A stretch of 52,194 bases of DNA from Clostridia bacterium (GTDB lineage: Bacteria; Bacillota; Clostridia; Christensenellales; Aristaeellaceae). Of this stretch, positions 1 through 8,399 are shown piece by piece. The notes under the pieces were generated by a model that had not been told where the DNA came from, did no database searches, and worked only from the letters and a program-made list of their open reading frames with translations. Position 1 is the stretch's first letter. Each line of letters starts with the position of its first letter. Position numbers and translations under genes: made by a program. The stretch is taken from contig JAFRHH010000039.1 in assembly GCA_017433405.1 (NCBI GenBank), forward strand, positions 1-52,194, in the 5' to 3' direction.

Positions 1-243
1 GATCCACTTCGCGGCCTCGGCGGCGCTCTTCGCGTTTTCCTTCATGGCGATGGCGGCGCCCGGTTCATAGGCCCACTTCACGTTTTCGAAGCAGATGGGC
101 TGGGTGCTCTCCACGATGCTGTAGGCATCCACGCCCTTCCCGTTGGTGAAAGCCTTTACTTCGTCAAAATTCTTGAATCCGTACTTGTCCAGGACGGGCT
201 GCAGCTGCGGCATGCGTCCTTCATAATTTTCAAACAAAGCCAT
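1..243 (-). CDS. GGGtGRT-family protein (partial, C-terminus outside window)
   Basis: Only the first 81 codons of this leftward gene are present; it runs off the left edge. The N-terminus MALFENYEGRMPQLQPVL and the segment ICFENVKWAYEPGAAIAM (residues 50-67) match the GGGtGRT protein family as I know it, a roughly 330-residue cytoplasmic protein of unknown biochemical role. In Clostridia and other anaerobes it is commonly encoded next to a NifU-like iron-sulfur scaffold, and that is the arrangement here: the scaffold gene lies 15 bases upstream in the same direction. The ATG at 243 is preceded by AAGGAGGGG at good spacing, so the start is well supported. A role connected with iron-sulfur cluster assembly is inferred from the pairing only. 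Confidence 0.85.
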   Translation of the reverse strand, partial: MALFENYEGRMPQLQPVLDKYGFKNFDEVKAFTNGKGVDAYSIVESTQPICFENVKWAYEPGAAIAMKENAKSAAEAAKWI

Positions 244-258
244 TTGCTGCCCCTCCTT

Positions 259-960
259 TTATTCTTTCCGCGGGTCAATCCACTTGACCGCGCCGGCTTC
301 TGCCTTGAACCGACCGTAGGTGCCCAGATTCTTGTCGTAGGCTTCCTGGGCGGACAGGCCCTTCTTGATATCATCCATCATCTTGCCCAGGCTCAGGAAC
401 TGATAGCCGCAGACCTGATCATCCTTGTCCAGCGCCATCTTGATCACGTAGCCCTCGGTCATTTCCAGATACCGGGTTCCTTTGGCGCGGGTTCCGTACA
501 TGGTGCCCACCATGGAGCGCAGGCCCTTGCCCAGGTCCTCCAGGCCGGCGCCGACCCGCAAGCCGTCGTCCGAGAAGGCGGACTGGGTCCGGCCGTACAC
601 GATCTGCAGGAACAGCTCGCGCATCGCCGTATTGATCGCGTCGCACACCAGGTCGGTGTTCAGCGCTTCGAGAATCGTCTTACCGGGCAGGATTTCGCTG
701 GCCATGGCGGCGGAATGGGTCATCCCGGAGCAGCCGATAGTCTCCACCAGCGCTTCCTCGATGACGCCGTTTTTCACGTTCAGGCTCAGCTTGCAGGTGC
801 CCTGCTGCGGTGCGCACCAGCCGATACCGTGAGTATAGCCGGAAATATCCTTGATTTCCTTCGCCTGGATCCACTTGCCTTCCTCAGGGATCGGAGCGGG
901 GCCATGGTTCGGTCCTTTTGCAACACAAACCATGTCTTCAACTTCCTTCGTGTATTGCAT
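259..960 (-). CDS. NifU-like iron-sulfur cluster assembly scaffold
   Basis: A 233-residue cytoplasmic protein related to the NifU/IscU scaffold fold, of the variant that is paired with GGGtGRT proteins. Cysteines at residues 49, 56, 77 (GCSGMTHS) and 106 are candidates for binding the nascent cluster. The segment after about residue 110 is longer than in classical IscU (about 130 residues). The ATG at 960 follows an AGGAGGG ribosome binding site. It is the first gene of a two-gene leftward unit whose second gene is the GGGtGRT protein. No cysteine desulfurase is visible in the window. The family assignment is confident; the identity of recipient proteins is unknown. Confidence 0.85.
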   Translation of the reverse strand: MQYTKEVEDMVCVAKGPNHGPAPIPEEGKWIQAKEIKDISGYTHGIGWCAPQQGTCKLSLNVKNGVIEEALVETIGCSGMTHSAAMASEILPGKTILEALNTDLVCDAINTAMRELFLQIVYGRTQSAFSDDGLRVGAGLEDLGKGLRSMVGTMYGTRAKGTRYLEMTEGYVIKMALDKDDQVCGYQFLSLGKMMDDIKKGLSAQEAYDKNLGTYGRFKAEAGAVKWIDPRKE

Positions 961-1068
961 GTGACAAAATCCCTCCTGTTCACATCATTGTGTTTTGCCA
1001 ACCATTTCACTATAGCATAATCCGCGAGGACTCCGCAACTGTTTTTTCGAATAATTTCCAACTGCTGA

Positions 1069-1236
1069 TTATGGGTTCGATGATTCTTTTTCACCCGATT
1101 CCCGCAGGAGCGGGGCGTATCTCTTTTCCCGTTCCTTCAGATAATCCTTCAGCACACCCCGATCCCTGCAGATTCGGATCGTCTCCGCCGCGGCTTCCCT
1201 GGTCCGGCCATGCCCGGCCCTGAGCACCGGCTCCAC
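1069..1236 (-). pseudogene. Remnant of an Rpn-type nuclease C-terminus
   Basis: Directly after the stop of the last antiporter gene, an open frame of 55 codons reads GRTREAAAETIRICRDRGVL and then KDYLKEREKRY. This helical tail resembles the C-terminal end of Rpn/PD-(D/E)XK transposase-like nucleases, in which 'RICRDRGVLKDYL' type endings recur. There is no ribosome binding site and no N-terminal nuclease domain, so I read it as a 3' fragment left by deletion rather than a working gene. An intact Rpn relative lies at about 32.4-33.3 kb, but its own tail is different. The rest of the interval 961-1240 carries only the promoter-proximal region of the scaffold gene. Confidence 0.35.
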
Positions 1237-1240
1237 TGAC

Positions 1241-3448
1241 TTACCGGCTCAGGAGATAGATGCAGACGGCCAGCAGGCCGATGCCCAGCAGCAGCAGGCC
1301 GAAAGACAGGGAGCGGGCGATCAGGCCCATGACCCGGTCCGCCTCCTGGCGTTCCACATCGAGGCGGTATTCATAGTCCGTCGGCATCGGATGTTTCCGG
1401 AGAATCGTCCGATTCAGGCCCCGGGCCAGGGCGTCCAGCGCCCTTCCCAGACGCCAGGTCAGCCGGTTGCCCACAGGGGGCCGTTCCGGCGCCCTTTTCA
1501 CGGAAAGAACGGTCATCCGGCTCAGCCGGATCAGTCCGTCCGTCAGGCTGTTCAGCAGGCGGCAGGCCCCCGTGCAGACCGCCGGAATCCAGACCCGAAC
1601 CGGCCGGCTCTCCGCCAGGCCATCCAGGCCGCGCATGAGCCCCGTTGCCGCGGCCGGAATCCAGACCCGGACCGGCCGGCTTTCCGCCAGGCCGTCCAGC
1701 AGGCGGAACAGCCGGACCACGGGATCGCAGACCAGGCGGCGAACCGCTCCGGAGCGGATCCAGGCTTCCAGGTCCAGCCAGGCGGGCCAGCGGTTCACGT
1801 ACTCCCGGACGCCCTCCCGCTTCCTCATCAGAAGGGGACGGATCACGCCCCCGTACAGCGCCGCGCCGATGGCCAGGGATTTCGCCGCCCCCAGGAGGTT
1901 TTCCCCGGAGAACCAGGCCACCGGATGAGCAGGCGCCCCGCCGTTCATGAACCCCTGGCCGAGATCGGCGATCCGGCTCATCCCGAGATCCGGGAAGAAC
2001 CCCAGCAGCGGCAGCGCCAGAGCGGATCCCCCCCGGGCCAGGGCGGAAAGGGGCGTCAGATACCCCTTTCGCATCCCGTCGAATTCCGGCTGCCGGGTCG
2101 GATGCTTTTCCCGGAACAGCGCGACATACAGCTTCAGCATATAGGAGAAGGTCATGCCGCCGGTGATCACGAAGATCCACTCCACCGCGGAATAGGCCCC
2201 CGTCGGCAGCCCCTCGGCCCGGAGATGCGCTACATATTCCAGGATGCTTTCATGCAGCAGGGACTTGCTGAGATACCCGTTCCACAGGGGGACGCCGGAG
2301 ATGCCCAGGGCGCCCATCAGGAACGCGAAACGCAGAAGCGGCTTTCCGCGGCCGAAGCCCCGGATCTCGTTCAGATTCAGCCGGTGCAGATTCATATACA
2401 CCGTACCGGCCGCCATGAACAGCGTCAGCTTGATCAGGCTGTGGTTCACCATATGCAGGACGGTTCCCCGGACCGCCAGGGCGTTATGAGCGCCCAGCAG
2501 GGCCTGCATGCTGATGCCCACCAGGATAAAGCCGATCTGGCTCATGGAGGAGCAGGCCAGCGTCCGCTTCAGATCCACCGAAAACATCGCCAGCAAGGCC
2601 CCGAGGAACATCGTGATCACCCCGGGCACCAGCAGGATTCTTCCCCAGCCCGGCCGATTCAGAAACAGATTGCAGCTGACAGCCAGAACGCCGAAGATGC
2701 CTACCTTCGTCAGGACGCCGGACAGGAGGGCGCTGGCGGGAGCCGGCGCCACGGGGTGGGCCTTCGGCAGCCAGACGTGCAGTGGAAACATGCCCGCCTT
2801 CGCCGCGAAGCCCACCGTCACGAGGATTCCGGGAAGGAAAAGCTCCTCCGCCGGAAGGGTCTCCCCGGCGGTCCGCAGGGCGGAGAAGGTCAGGCTGCCC
2901 AGCCGGTGATAAAGCATGAACAGACCCATCAGCGTCACCATGCCCCCGATGACCGCGATGGCCAGATAGGTTTCCGCCGCCTTCATGGCCTTCTGCGTCT
3001 CCTCCTGGGCCACCCAGGTATAGCTGGTAAAGGACATCACTTCAAAGAAGACGAAGGCCGTATACAGATCGTCCGACAGGAAGACCCCGGCCACCGCCGA
3101 CAGGGTCATCAGGTTAAAGAAGACATAGCGCCCGCGGTTCTCCGCGTGGGCAAAATACTGCACGGAAAAGAAGCCGGTCATCATCCACATGTAGGCGGCG
3201 ATCAGCAGATACAGGGCGCGAAAGCCGTCCAGCCGGAAGCGCAGCCCCAGGCCGGCGACGCCCTCCCAGGCAAAGGCGAGCTCCCGGCCGGAAGCCGCCG
3301 CGACGAGGGCCGGAAGGGCCAGCAGGCATTCCGCCGTCAGGAAGGAGCAGGCCAGGATTCGCCGGGCCTTCGCCCGGCCCCGGGCCCCCAGCGTCAGAAA
3401 AGCGCCCGCCAGCGGCCATAGCACCAGCAGCGGAAGCAGCCTGTTCAC
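1241..3448 (-). CDS. MrpD/NuoM-like proton-translocating antiporter subunit with long C-terminal extension
   Basis: A 735-residue polytopic membrane protein of the NuoL/M/N-MrpA/D family. The first 500 or so residues hold the antiporter core: FFEVMSFTSYTW with the conserved TM5 glutamate, AAKAGMFPLHVWLPKAH with the TM7 lysine, and SALLSGVLTKVG with the TM8 lysine. Residues beyond about 510 form an unusual hydrophilic extension containing a tandem 24-residue repeat around 583-630 and a final membrane helix. The start is GTG at 3448, preceded by AAGGAGGGG. It is the last gene of the ten-gene operon, and a 93-base spacer with a CCTCAG...CTGAGG inverted repeat separates it from the gene before. 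It probably acts as an additional ion-pumping subunit of the membrane complex; the substrate ion is not evident. Confidence 0.85.
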   Translation of the reverse strand: MNRLLPLLVLWPLAGAFLTLGARGRAKARRILACSFLTAECLLALPALVAAASGRELAFAWEGVAGLGLRFRLDGFRALYLLIAAYMWMMTGFFSVQYFAHAENRGRYVFFNLMTLSAVAGVFLSDDLYTAFVFFEVMSFTSYTWVAQEETQKAMKAAETYLAIAVIGGMVTLMGLFMLYHRLGSLTFSALRTAGETLPAEELFLPGILVTVGFAAKAGMFPLHVWLPKAHPVAPAPASALLSGVLTKVGIFGVLAVSCNLFLNRPGWGRILLVPGVITMFLGALLAMFSVDLKRTLACSSMSQIGFILVGISMQALLGAHNALAVRGTVLHMVNHSLIKLTLFMAAGTVYMNLHRLNLNEIRGFGRGKPLLRFAFLMGALGISGVPLWNGYLSKSLLHESILEYVAHLRAEGLPTGAYSAVEWIFVITGGMTFSYMLKLYVALFREKHPTRQPEFDGMRKGYLTPLSALARGGSALALPLLGFFPDLGMSRIADLGQGFMNGGAPAHPVAWFSGENLLGAAKSLAIGAALYGGVIRPLLMRKREGVREYVNRWPAWLDLEAWIRSGAVRRLVCDPVVRLFRLLDGLAESRPVRVWIPAAATGLMRGLDGLAESRPVRVWIPAVCTGACRLLNSLTDGLIRLSRMTVLSVKRAPERPPVGNRLTWRLGRALDALARGLNRTILRKHPMPTDYEYRLDVERQEADRVMGLIARSLSFGLLLLGIGLLAVCIYLLSR

Positions 3449-3541
3449 CGGTTAACCCCTCCTTTCCGGGCAGATTTTATCACGCAGCCACCCTCAGCGA
3501 CACGCTGCGGCGACTGAGGACCTTTCCGCATAGACCTCCTC

Positions 3542-5011
3542 TTACAGCAGCTTCGAGGCGAATTCAGAAAAGATCCGGGTGACCTCCGCCCCCGCCAGCC
3601 CCAGCAGCACCACCGGGCAGAGGATCAGGAACATGGGCAGCAGCATCCGCCAGGAGGGATCCAGCCGCCCCGGGCTGGGAAGCCGCTCCGCCTCCTCCGG
3701 GGGCAGAAAGAAAGCCGGAATCACAACCCCCAGGCCATAGACCGCCGTCAGCACCGTCGAAATCAGCAGGGCGACGAAGCCGGCCATGCCCATGGGAAGG
3801 CCGGAGGAGACCGCCGCCTCCAGCAGGTTCCACTTCGACTGAAAGCCCACCAGCGGCGGAACGCCCATCAGGGACAGGGCGGCCAGGGTAAAGGCCGCGA
3901 AGGTCCAGGGCATTCGCTTTCCCAGCCCCCGGGTCTCCTGAACCGTCTCCCGGCCCGTCCGCACCAGCACCGCCCCGGCAGCGTAAAACAGCACGATCTT
4001 GGTCAGGCTGTGGGCCCAGATATGGGTCAGGGCCGCCGTCAGCCCCTCCGGGGTCATCAGCGCGATGCCGAAGAGGATATAGGACAGATTGGACACCGTG
4101 GACCAGGCCAGGCGCCGCTTGAGATGCTTTTCCCGGAAAGCCGTCACGGAGCCGAACAGCACCGTAAAGGCCGCCAGCCCCAGGACCGCCGCCTGGACCC
4201 AGGAGCCCCTCAGCCAGGCGGTGCCGCAGGTATAACAGGTCAGCCGCAGGCAGGCGAAGGCCCCGGCGTTGACCACCGCCACCGCGTGGAGCAGGGCCGT
4301 CACCGGTGTCGGCGCCACGGAGGCCGCCGGCAGCCAGGCATGGAGGGGAAACATGGCGGCCTTCACGGAAAAGCCAACGAAGGCCGCCAGAAACGCCCAG
4401 CGATACAGCTCCTCCGCCCCGTGCTCCGGCGTCACCGATCCGCCCGGAACAAAGGCGGGCATCGTTCCCCCGCCGGTCAGCAGGACGATCCCGATCAGCG
4501 CGACCGTCGCCCCCGTCAGGGAGTAGACCAGATACCGCCGTCCCGCCCGGATCGAAGCCGCGTCCCGCTTATGCGTCACCAGCGGAAGGGTAAAGAGCGT
4601 CACGCCCTCGAAAAACAGATAGAGGGAAAAGAGGTTGGCCGCCATAGCCACGCCCAGAACCGCGAAAAAGCTCAGCGTGTACCAGGCAAAGAAGCTCCGC
4701 TGCCTCGTTTCGTGCTCCATGTAGTCAAAGGCATACAGCACCGCCGGCGGCCAGAGGACGGCCAGCAGCGCCATAAAGATTCTTCCCGTCCCGTCGATCC
4801 GCAGGGCCAGCTCCAGGGTCGGGGTAAAGGAAAGCACCCGCAGCGTTCCCTCCGGAGGAAAGGCGCACAGGAGCCCCGCCAGGGCGGAGACCGCCAGCGT
4901 CACCCCGCCCACAAAAACCCGCATCGATTTCCCGCTCCGAAAGCGGAGGAGCGGGAGCAGCAGCCCGCCCGCCAGGGGCAGAAGCAGCGCACAGATCATC
5001 AGCGCTCTCAT
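3542..5011 (-). CDS. NuoL-like proton-translocating antiporter subunit
   Basis: A 489-residue membrane protein of the complex I/Mrp antiporter family. LYLFFEGVTLFTLPLVTH carries the TM5 glutamate and VKAAMFPLHAWLPAA carries the TM7 lysine. The following ALLHAVAVVNAGAF is of the NuoL type (compare ALIHAATMVTAG in NuoL), unlike the SGVxTK motif of its two MrpD-like neighbours. A longer frame extends upstream, but the ATG at 5011 overlaps the stop of the preceding gene as ATGA and begins with a normal membrane-insertion sequence (MRALMICALLLPLAGG), so translational coupling from that gene is likely. It stands in the position taken by the hydrogenase genes in archaeal Mbh clusters. It could equally be called a generic complex I subunit 5-like protein. 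Confidence 0.85.
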   Translation of the reverse strand: MRALMICALLLPLAGGLLLPLLRFRSGKSMRVFVGGVTLAVSALAGLLCAFPPEGTLRVLSFTPTLELALRIDGTGRIFMALLAVLWPPAVLYAFDYMEHETRQRSFFAWYTLSFFAVLGVAMAANLFSLYLFFEGVTLFTLPLVTHKRDAASIRAGRRYLVYSLTGATVALIGIVLLTGGGTMPAFVPGGSVTPEHGAEELYRWAFLAAFVGFSVKAAMFPLHAWLPAASVAPTPVTALLHAVAVVNAGAFACLRLTCYTCGTAWLRGSWVQAAVLGLAAFTVLFGSVTAFREKHLKRRLAWSTVSNLSYILFGIALMTPEGLTAALTHIWAHSLTKIVLFYAAGAVLVRTGRETVQETRGLGKRMPWTFAAFTLAALSLMGVPPLVGFQSKWNLLEAAVSSGLPMGMAGFVALLISTVLTAVYGLGVVIPAFFLPPEEAERLPSPGRLDPSWRMLLPMFLILCPVVLLGLAGAEVTRIFSEFASKLL

Positions 5012-6510
5012 CCGGCGCCCCCCGCAAGAGCCGCGGCCAGCGCATGGGTCCAGTCCGTCAGCGCCGTCGGGAACAGGCCCAGTCCCAGGCAGAAAAGGGT
5101 GAGCAGCAGAATCGGCCCCCACATGACCGGGGAGGGCTCCGCGGGCGCAAACGATTCGTGGGTCTTATCCTCTCCCGGGAAGAAACCCCGGATCGAAATC
5201 GACAGGAGATACCCCGCCGTCAGCACCGCGCTGAGCAGCAGCAGCGCAGGCCCCGTCCAGTTCCAGGCGGAAGCCATGGAAAGCCCGCCCTGGGCCAGAT
5301 ACCACTTGCTGATAAATCCGCAGGTCGGCGGGATGCCTACCAGGCCCATGGATACCACGGTATGGCAGAGCATGGTCCGCGGCATCCGCTTCCCGATTCC
5401 CGTCAACTCTGAAACCAGGGTCTTTCCGGTTTTAAAGATGATCGCGCCCGCGATCATGAACAGCGCGTTTTTAATGATGGAATGAAAAACCATATGCAGA
5501 AGGGCGCCGGAGAGGCCGGTGGCGTTCAGGGTGAACAGGCCGAAGAGCACGTAGCTGACCTGGCTGACCGAGGAGTAGGCCAGGCGCTTTTTCAGGACAT
5601 TTTCCTTAAAGGCCAGGAGGGAGCCCATCGTCACAGTCAGCAGGGAGAGGATCAGGAGCGCGGTCTGGACCCAGGTGCCCACCAGCACCCCGGGGCCGGA
5701 CAGCCCGTAGATCACCCGCAGGATCCCCAGGGCACCCGCCTTGGTAATGACCCCGGACAGCACCGCGCTCGCCGGCGCGGGCGCGACCGGATGTGCCGTC
5801 GGCAGCCAGCCGTGGAGCGGAAACATGCCGGCCTTGACGGAGAAGCCCAGGATCATGACAAACAGCGCCGCCAGCAGGGCGGGCTCATGACCCGCCGTCT
5901 TTGCGGGATCCAGTGCCCCGCCCGGGGTAAAGACCAGCGTCCGCGTATAGCGGGAGATCAGAAAGACGCCCGCCAGCGCCAGAGACGCGCCCAGGACCGA
6001 GTAAATCAGATACTTGATGCCGGCCGCCACCGCCTCCCGGGTCTGGGTATGGGTGACCAGCGGCAGGGAGAGCAGCGTCATCGCCTCGTAGAACATATAA
6101 TAGGCGATGATCCCGCCGGAGAGCGCCAGCCCCTCCAGGGCGAAGAGCGTCAGCAGCCAGAAGGCATAGAAGCGCTTTTCATGCTGCTCATGGCGCATGT
6201 ATTCAAAGGAATACACCCCGACGCACAGAAACATGCCCGCGGCCAGGATGGCGAAGAGCCGTCCGGCGCCGTCCAGCCGCAGCAGCACCGGAAGATCCGC
6301 CCCGATTCGGAAAAGCGTCAGCGACGAATCGGGGCGGGCCGCCGTCAGGATCACCGCAGCCGCCTCGAGCACCAGGGCCGACAGCACAAAGATCCTTCTC
6401 CGCCGCGGGGTATCCAGCGCCCGGATTCCGCCGACGCACAGCCCGCCGGCCAGCGGCACCAGGAGCGGCACCAGGAGCAGCCAGTCCGCTTCGTTCATTA
6501 CGCCTGTCAT
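5008..6510 (-). CDS. MrpD-like proton antiporter subunit (extra copy)
   Basis: A 500-residue polytopic membrane protein. The family signatures are clear: MFYEAMTLLSLPLVTH (TM5 glutamate), VKAGMFPLHGWLPTAHPV (TM7 lysine) and SAVLSGVITKAGALG (TM8 lysine). The ATG at 6510 has GGGAG eight bases upstream. It follows the canonical mrpD-like gene after 17 bases and overlaps the next gene by four bases, so it is cotranscribed. The presence of several pumps of one family in one operon suggests a complex with more ion-translocating modules than standard Mrp, which has two (MrpA and MrpD). The direction of transport and whether sodium or protons are moved cannot be told from sequence. Confidence 0.85.
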   Translation of the reverse strand: MTGVMNEADWLLLVPLLVPLAGGLCVGGIRALDTPRRRRIFVLSALVLEAAAVILTAARPDSSLTLFRIGADLPVLLRLDGAGRLFAILAAGMFLCVGVYSFEYMRHEQHEKRFYAFWLLTLFALEGLALSGGIIAYYMFYEAMTLLSLPLVTHTQTREAVAAGIKYLIYSVLGASLALAGVFLISRYTRTLVFTPGGALDPAKTAGHEPALLAALFVMILGFSVKAGMFPLHGWLPTAHPVAPAPASAVLSGVITKAGALGILRVIYGLSGPGVLVGTWVQTALLILSLLTVTMGSLLAFKENVLKKRLAYSSVSQVSYVLFGLFTLNATGLSGALLHMVFHSIIKNALFMIAGAIIFKTGKTLVSELTGIGKRMPRTMLCHTVVSMGLVGIPPTCGFISKWYLAQGGLSMASAWNWTGPALLLLSAVLTAGYLLSISIRGFFPGEDKTHESFAPAEPSPVMWGPILLLTLFCLGLGLFPTALTDWTHALAAALAGGAG

Positions 6511-6527
6511 GTCTTGATCTCCCTTCT

Positions 6528-8024
6528 TTAACCAAACGTTTCCAGGCCCCGCCGGAGCAGCTGAAGCACCGGATCGGATGTCACGCCCATCAGCCCCGTC
6601 GCCCCCGCGAGAAAGGCGCAGGAGACCAGAAAGCCCGCGCCGCCGTGCCAGCGCGGCTCCCCGGGAATCTCATCCCCCCGGGCCCGGAAAAGGGTAATCA
6701 CCGTCCGGCCGAAATAGACGGCGTTCATCAGCGTGCCTGCCACCAGCACGAAAAACAGGATCAGCATCCTTCCTCCGCCGACGGCCGCGGCCGCCTGGGC
6801 ATAGGTCAGCTTCACGATAAAACCCGCCGTAAAGGGGATTCCGATCAGGCTGAAGGCCCCCAGGATAAAGGCGGACGCCGCGGCGGGATGGCGGTAATAG
6901 CTGCCCCGCAGATCCCGGAAGGCGTGATGGCCTCCGGAAGCGTCGCAAAGCCCACCCGCGGCCAGAAACAGCAGGGCCTTCACCACCGTATGGGCCATCA
7001 GCTGGAAGACCGCCGCCAGCATTCCCTCCCCGGTTCCCAGTCCCATGGCCATATAGATATACCCGATCTGGGCCACCGAGGAGTAGGCGATCATCCTTCC
7101 GATCTCCACCTGGCGGATCGCCAGCAGGGAGCCCACCACCGCCCCGACGGCGCCGAAGGCGAACAGCACGTCCGCCGCCCCGGTCGCCAGAAGCACCTCC
7201 GGTGAAAATACGCGATAATAAAGCTTCAGAAGCAGCACGATGTATCCCTTGCTGACCAGGCTGGAGAGAATCGCGCTCGAGGAGGGGGTCGAGAAGGAAT
7301 AGGCATCCGGCACCCAGGTATGGAAGGGAAACAGCGCCGACTTGATTCCCAGGGCGATCGTCGTCAGCGCGACCACCACCGTCAGCGGCTGGCGATACTG
7401 CCCGCCGGCCGCCAGGGCCGCGATCCGCTCCCGGGCGGGGCTCATCAGCAGATGCCCCGTCAGGCCGTAAAGCAGGGACAGGGCCAGCAGGAACAGGCCG
7501 GAGCCGATCAGGTTCATGATCATATACCGGGTGGCCGCCGTCAGCGCCCGGCCGGTATTCCGGGCCGCGATCAGCGCGCAGGCCGCGATGGTCATGATCT
7601 CCAGAAAGACGTAGCCGGTAAAGATATCATTGGTAAACACCTGGGCCATCAGGGCGCTCAGGGTCAGGCTGCACATAATGAAATACAGATTTCGCCGGTC
7701 CGGCAGGATGTCCCGCTCGATGGCCCTTATCCCCCCCAGCACGGAGCAGAACATGACCGCCGCGAAGCAGAAGGCCAGCGCCGCCTCCAGCTTTCCGGCG
7801 CGGATTTCATTGCCCCAGGGGGCGGGAAAATGCCCCATGCTGTAGGTATAGCTACCTTCAAACCCGGCCATGCAGACCAGAAACGCGGCGGACACGGCCG
7901 CCTCCAGCCCCATGATCGTCAGCGCTGCGCGGCGCGCCGCGTCTTTTTTCAGCAGGAGCATCCCGGAGGAGGCCGCCAGCGGCAGCAGGATCAGAAGGAA
8001 GGGAAGATTCTGCCAGAGCGCCAT
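6528..8024 (-). CDS. mrpD: Mrp antiporter subunit D (MbhH-like)
   Basis: A 498-residue membrane protein in the MrpD position directly after the MrpC gene. It contains GYVFLEIMTIAACALIAAR (TM5 glutamate), IKSALFPFHTWVPDAYSF (TM7 lysine) and SAILSSLVSKGYIVLLLK (TM8 lysine). The WVPDAYSFSTPSSSA segment is typical of the MrpD/MbhH branch rather than NuoM. The start ATG shares its first base with the stop codon of mrpC (TGATG), implying coupled translation. By homology it is one of the ion-conducting subunits of a multi-subunit sodium/proton antiporter in the cytoplasmic membrane. Confidence 0.88.
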   Translation of the reverse strand: MALWQNLPFLLILLPLAASSGMLLLKKDAARRAALTIMGLEAAVSAAFLVCMAGFEGSYTYSMGHFPAPWGNEIRAGKLEAALAFCFAAVMFCSVLGGIRAIERDILPDRRNLYFIMCSLTLSALMAQVFTNDIFTGYVFLEIMTIAACALIAARNTGRALTAATRYMIMNLIGSGLFLLALSLLYGLTGHLLMSPARERIAALAAGGQYRQPLTVVVALTTIALGIKSALFPFHTWVPDAYSFSTPSSSAILSSLVSKGYIVLLLKLYYRVFSPEVLLATGAADVLFAFGAVGAVVGSLLAIRQVEIGRMIAYSSVAQIGYIYMAMGLGTGEGMLAAVFQLMAHTVVKALLFLAAGGLCDASGGHHAFRDLRGSYYRHPAAASAFILGAFSLIGIPFTAGFIVKLTYAQAAAAVGGGRMLILFFVLVAGTLMNAVYFGRTVITLFRARGDEIPGEPRWHGGAGFLVSCAFLAGATGLMGVTSDPVLQLLRRGLETFG

Positions 8025-8395
8025 CAGCCCTCCTCCCTTCTGGCCTGACGGGTTATCTCATCGATATCCAGGGTATGATACCGGCGGTAAAGCCGGATCG
8101 TCAGCGCCAGCATCAGCGCCGTCACGCTGACCGAGACGACGATCCCCGTCAGCACCAGACCCGCCGGGATCGGATTCACATACGCTTCCGCCCGGGTTAT
8201 CCCCTCCTTCAGGATCGGCGCCCGCTTTCCCGCGATATAGCCCTTGGCCGCCAGAAAAAGATAGATCGCGCTGTCGGTCATGGAAAAGCCGATCACCTTT
8301 TTCAGCAGGTTCCGATGCAAAAGGAGGGTGGTAAAGCCGATGCCGAACAGAATGACCGCGCAGGCCTCCTCATAGTTCTGAATCAAAAGATTCAT
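8024..8395 (-). CDS. mrpC: Mrp antiporter subunit C (NuoK/MbhG-like)
   Basis: A small membrane protein of 123 residues with three predicted helices, related to NuoK and MbhG. The core GIGFTTLLLHRNLLKKVIGF and PIPAGLVLTGIVVSVSVTAL are typical; the second carries the helix-breaking proline/glycine pattern of MrpC TM3. An upstream in-frame GTG would add 14 residues, but ATG 8395 lies four bases after the stop of mrpB with AAGGAG upstream and starts MNLLIQNYEE, as expected. NuoK-type subunits bridge adjacent antiporter subunits in the membrane arm. The C-terminal 25 residues are charged and cytoplasmic. Confidence 0.88.
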   Translation of the reverse strand: MNLLIQNYEEACAVILFGIGFTTLLLHRNLLKKVIGFSMTDSAIYLFLAAKGYIAGKRAPILKEGITRAEAYVNPIPAGLVLTGIVVSVSVTALMLALTIRLYRRYHTLDIDEITRQARREEG

Positions 8396-8399
8396 CGGA

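Noticed and set aside
961-985. Possible fifth hairpin-RBS element before the NifU-like gene
   Set aside because: Only the GTGAAC half and AGGAGG are present; the second hairpin arm is missing.
1391-3421. 676-codon plus-strand frame, and similar ones opposite the other antiporter genes
   Set aside because: Composition is Arg/Gln/Gly-rich without helices or family motifs; the real genes are the minus-strand antiporter subunits.
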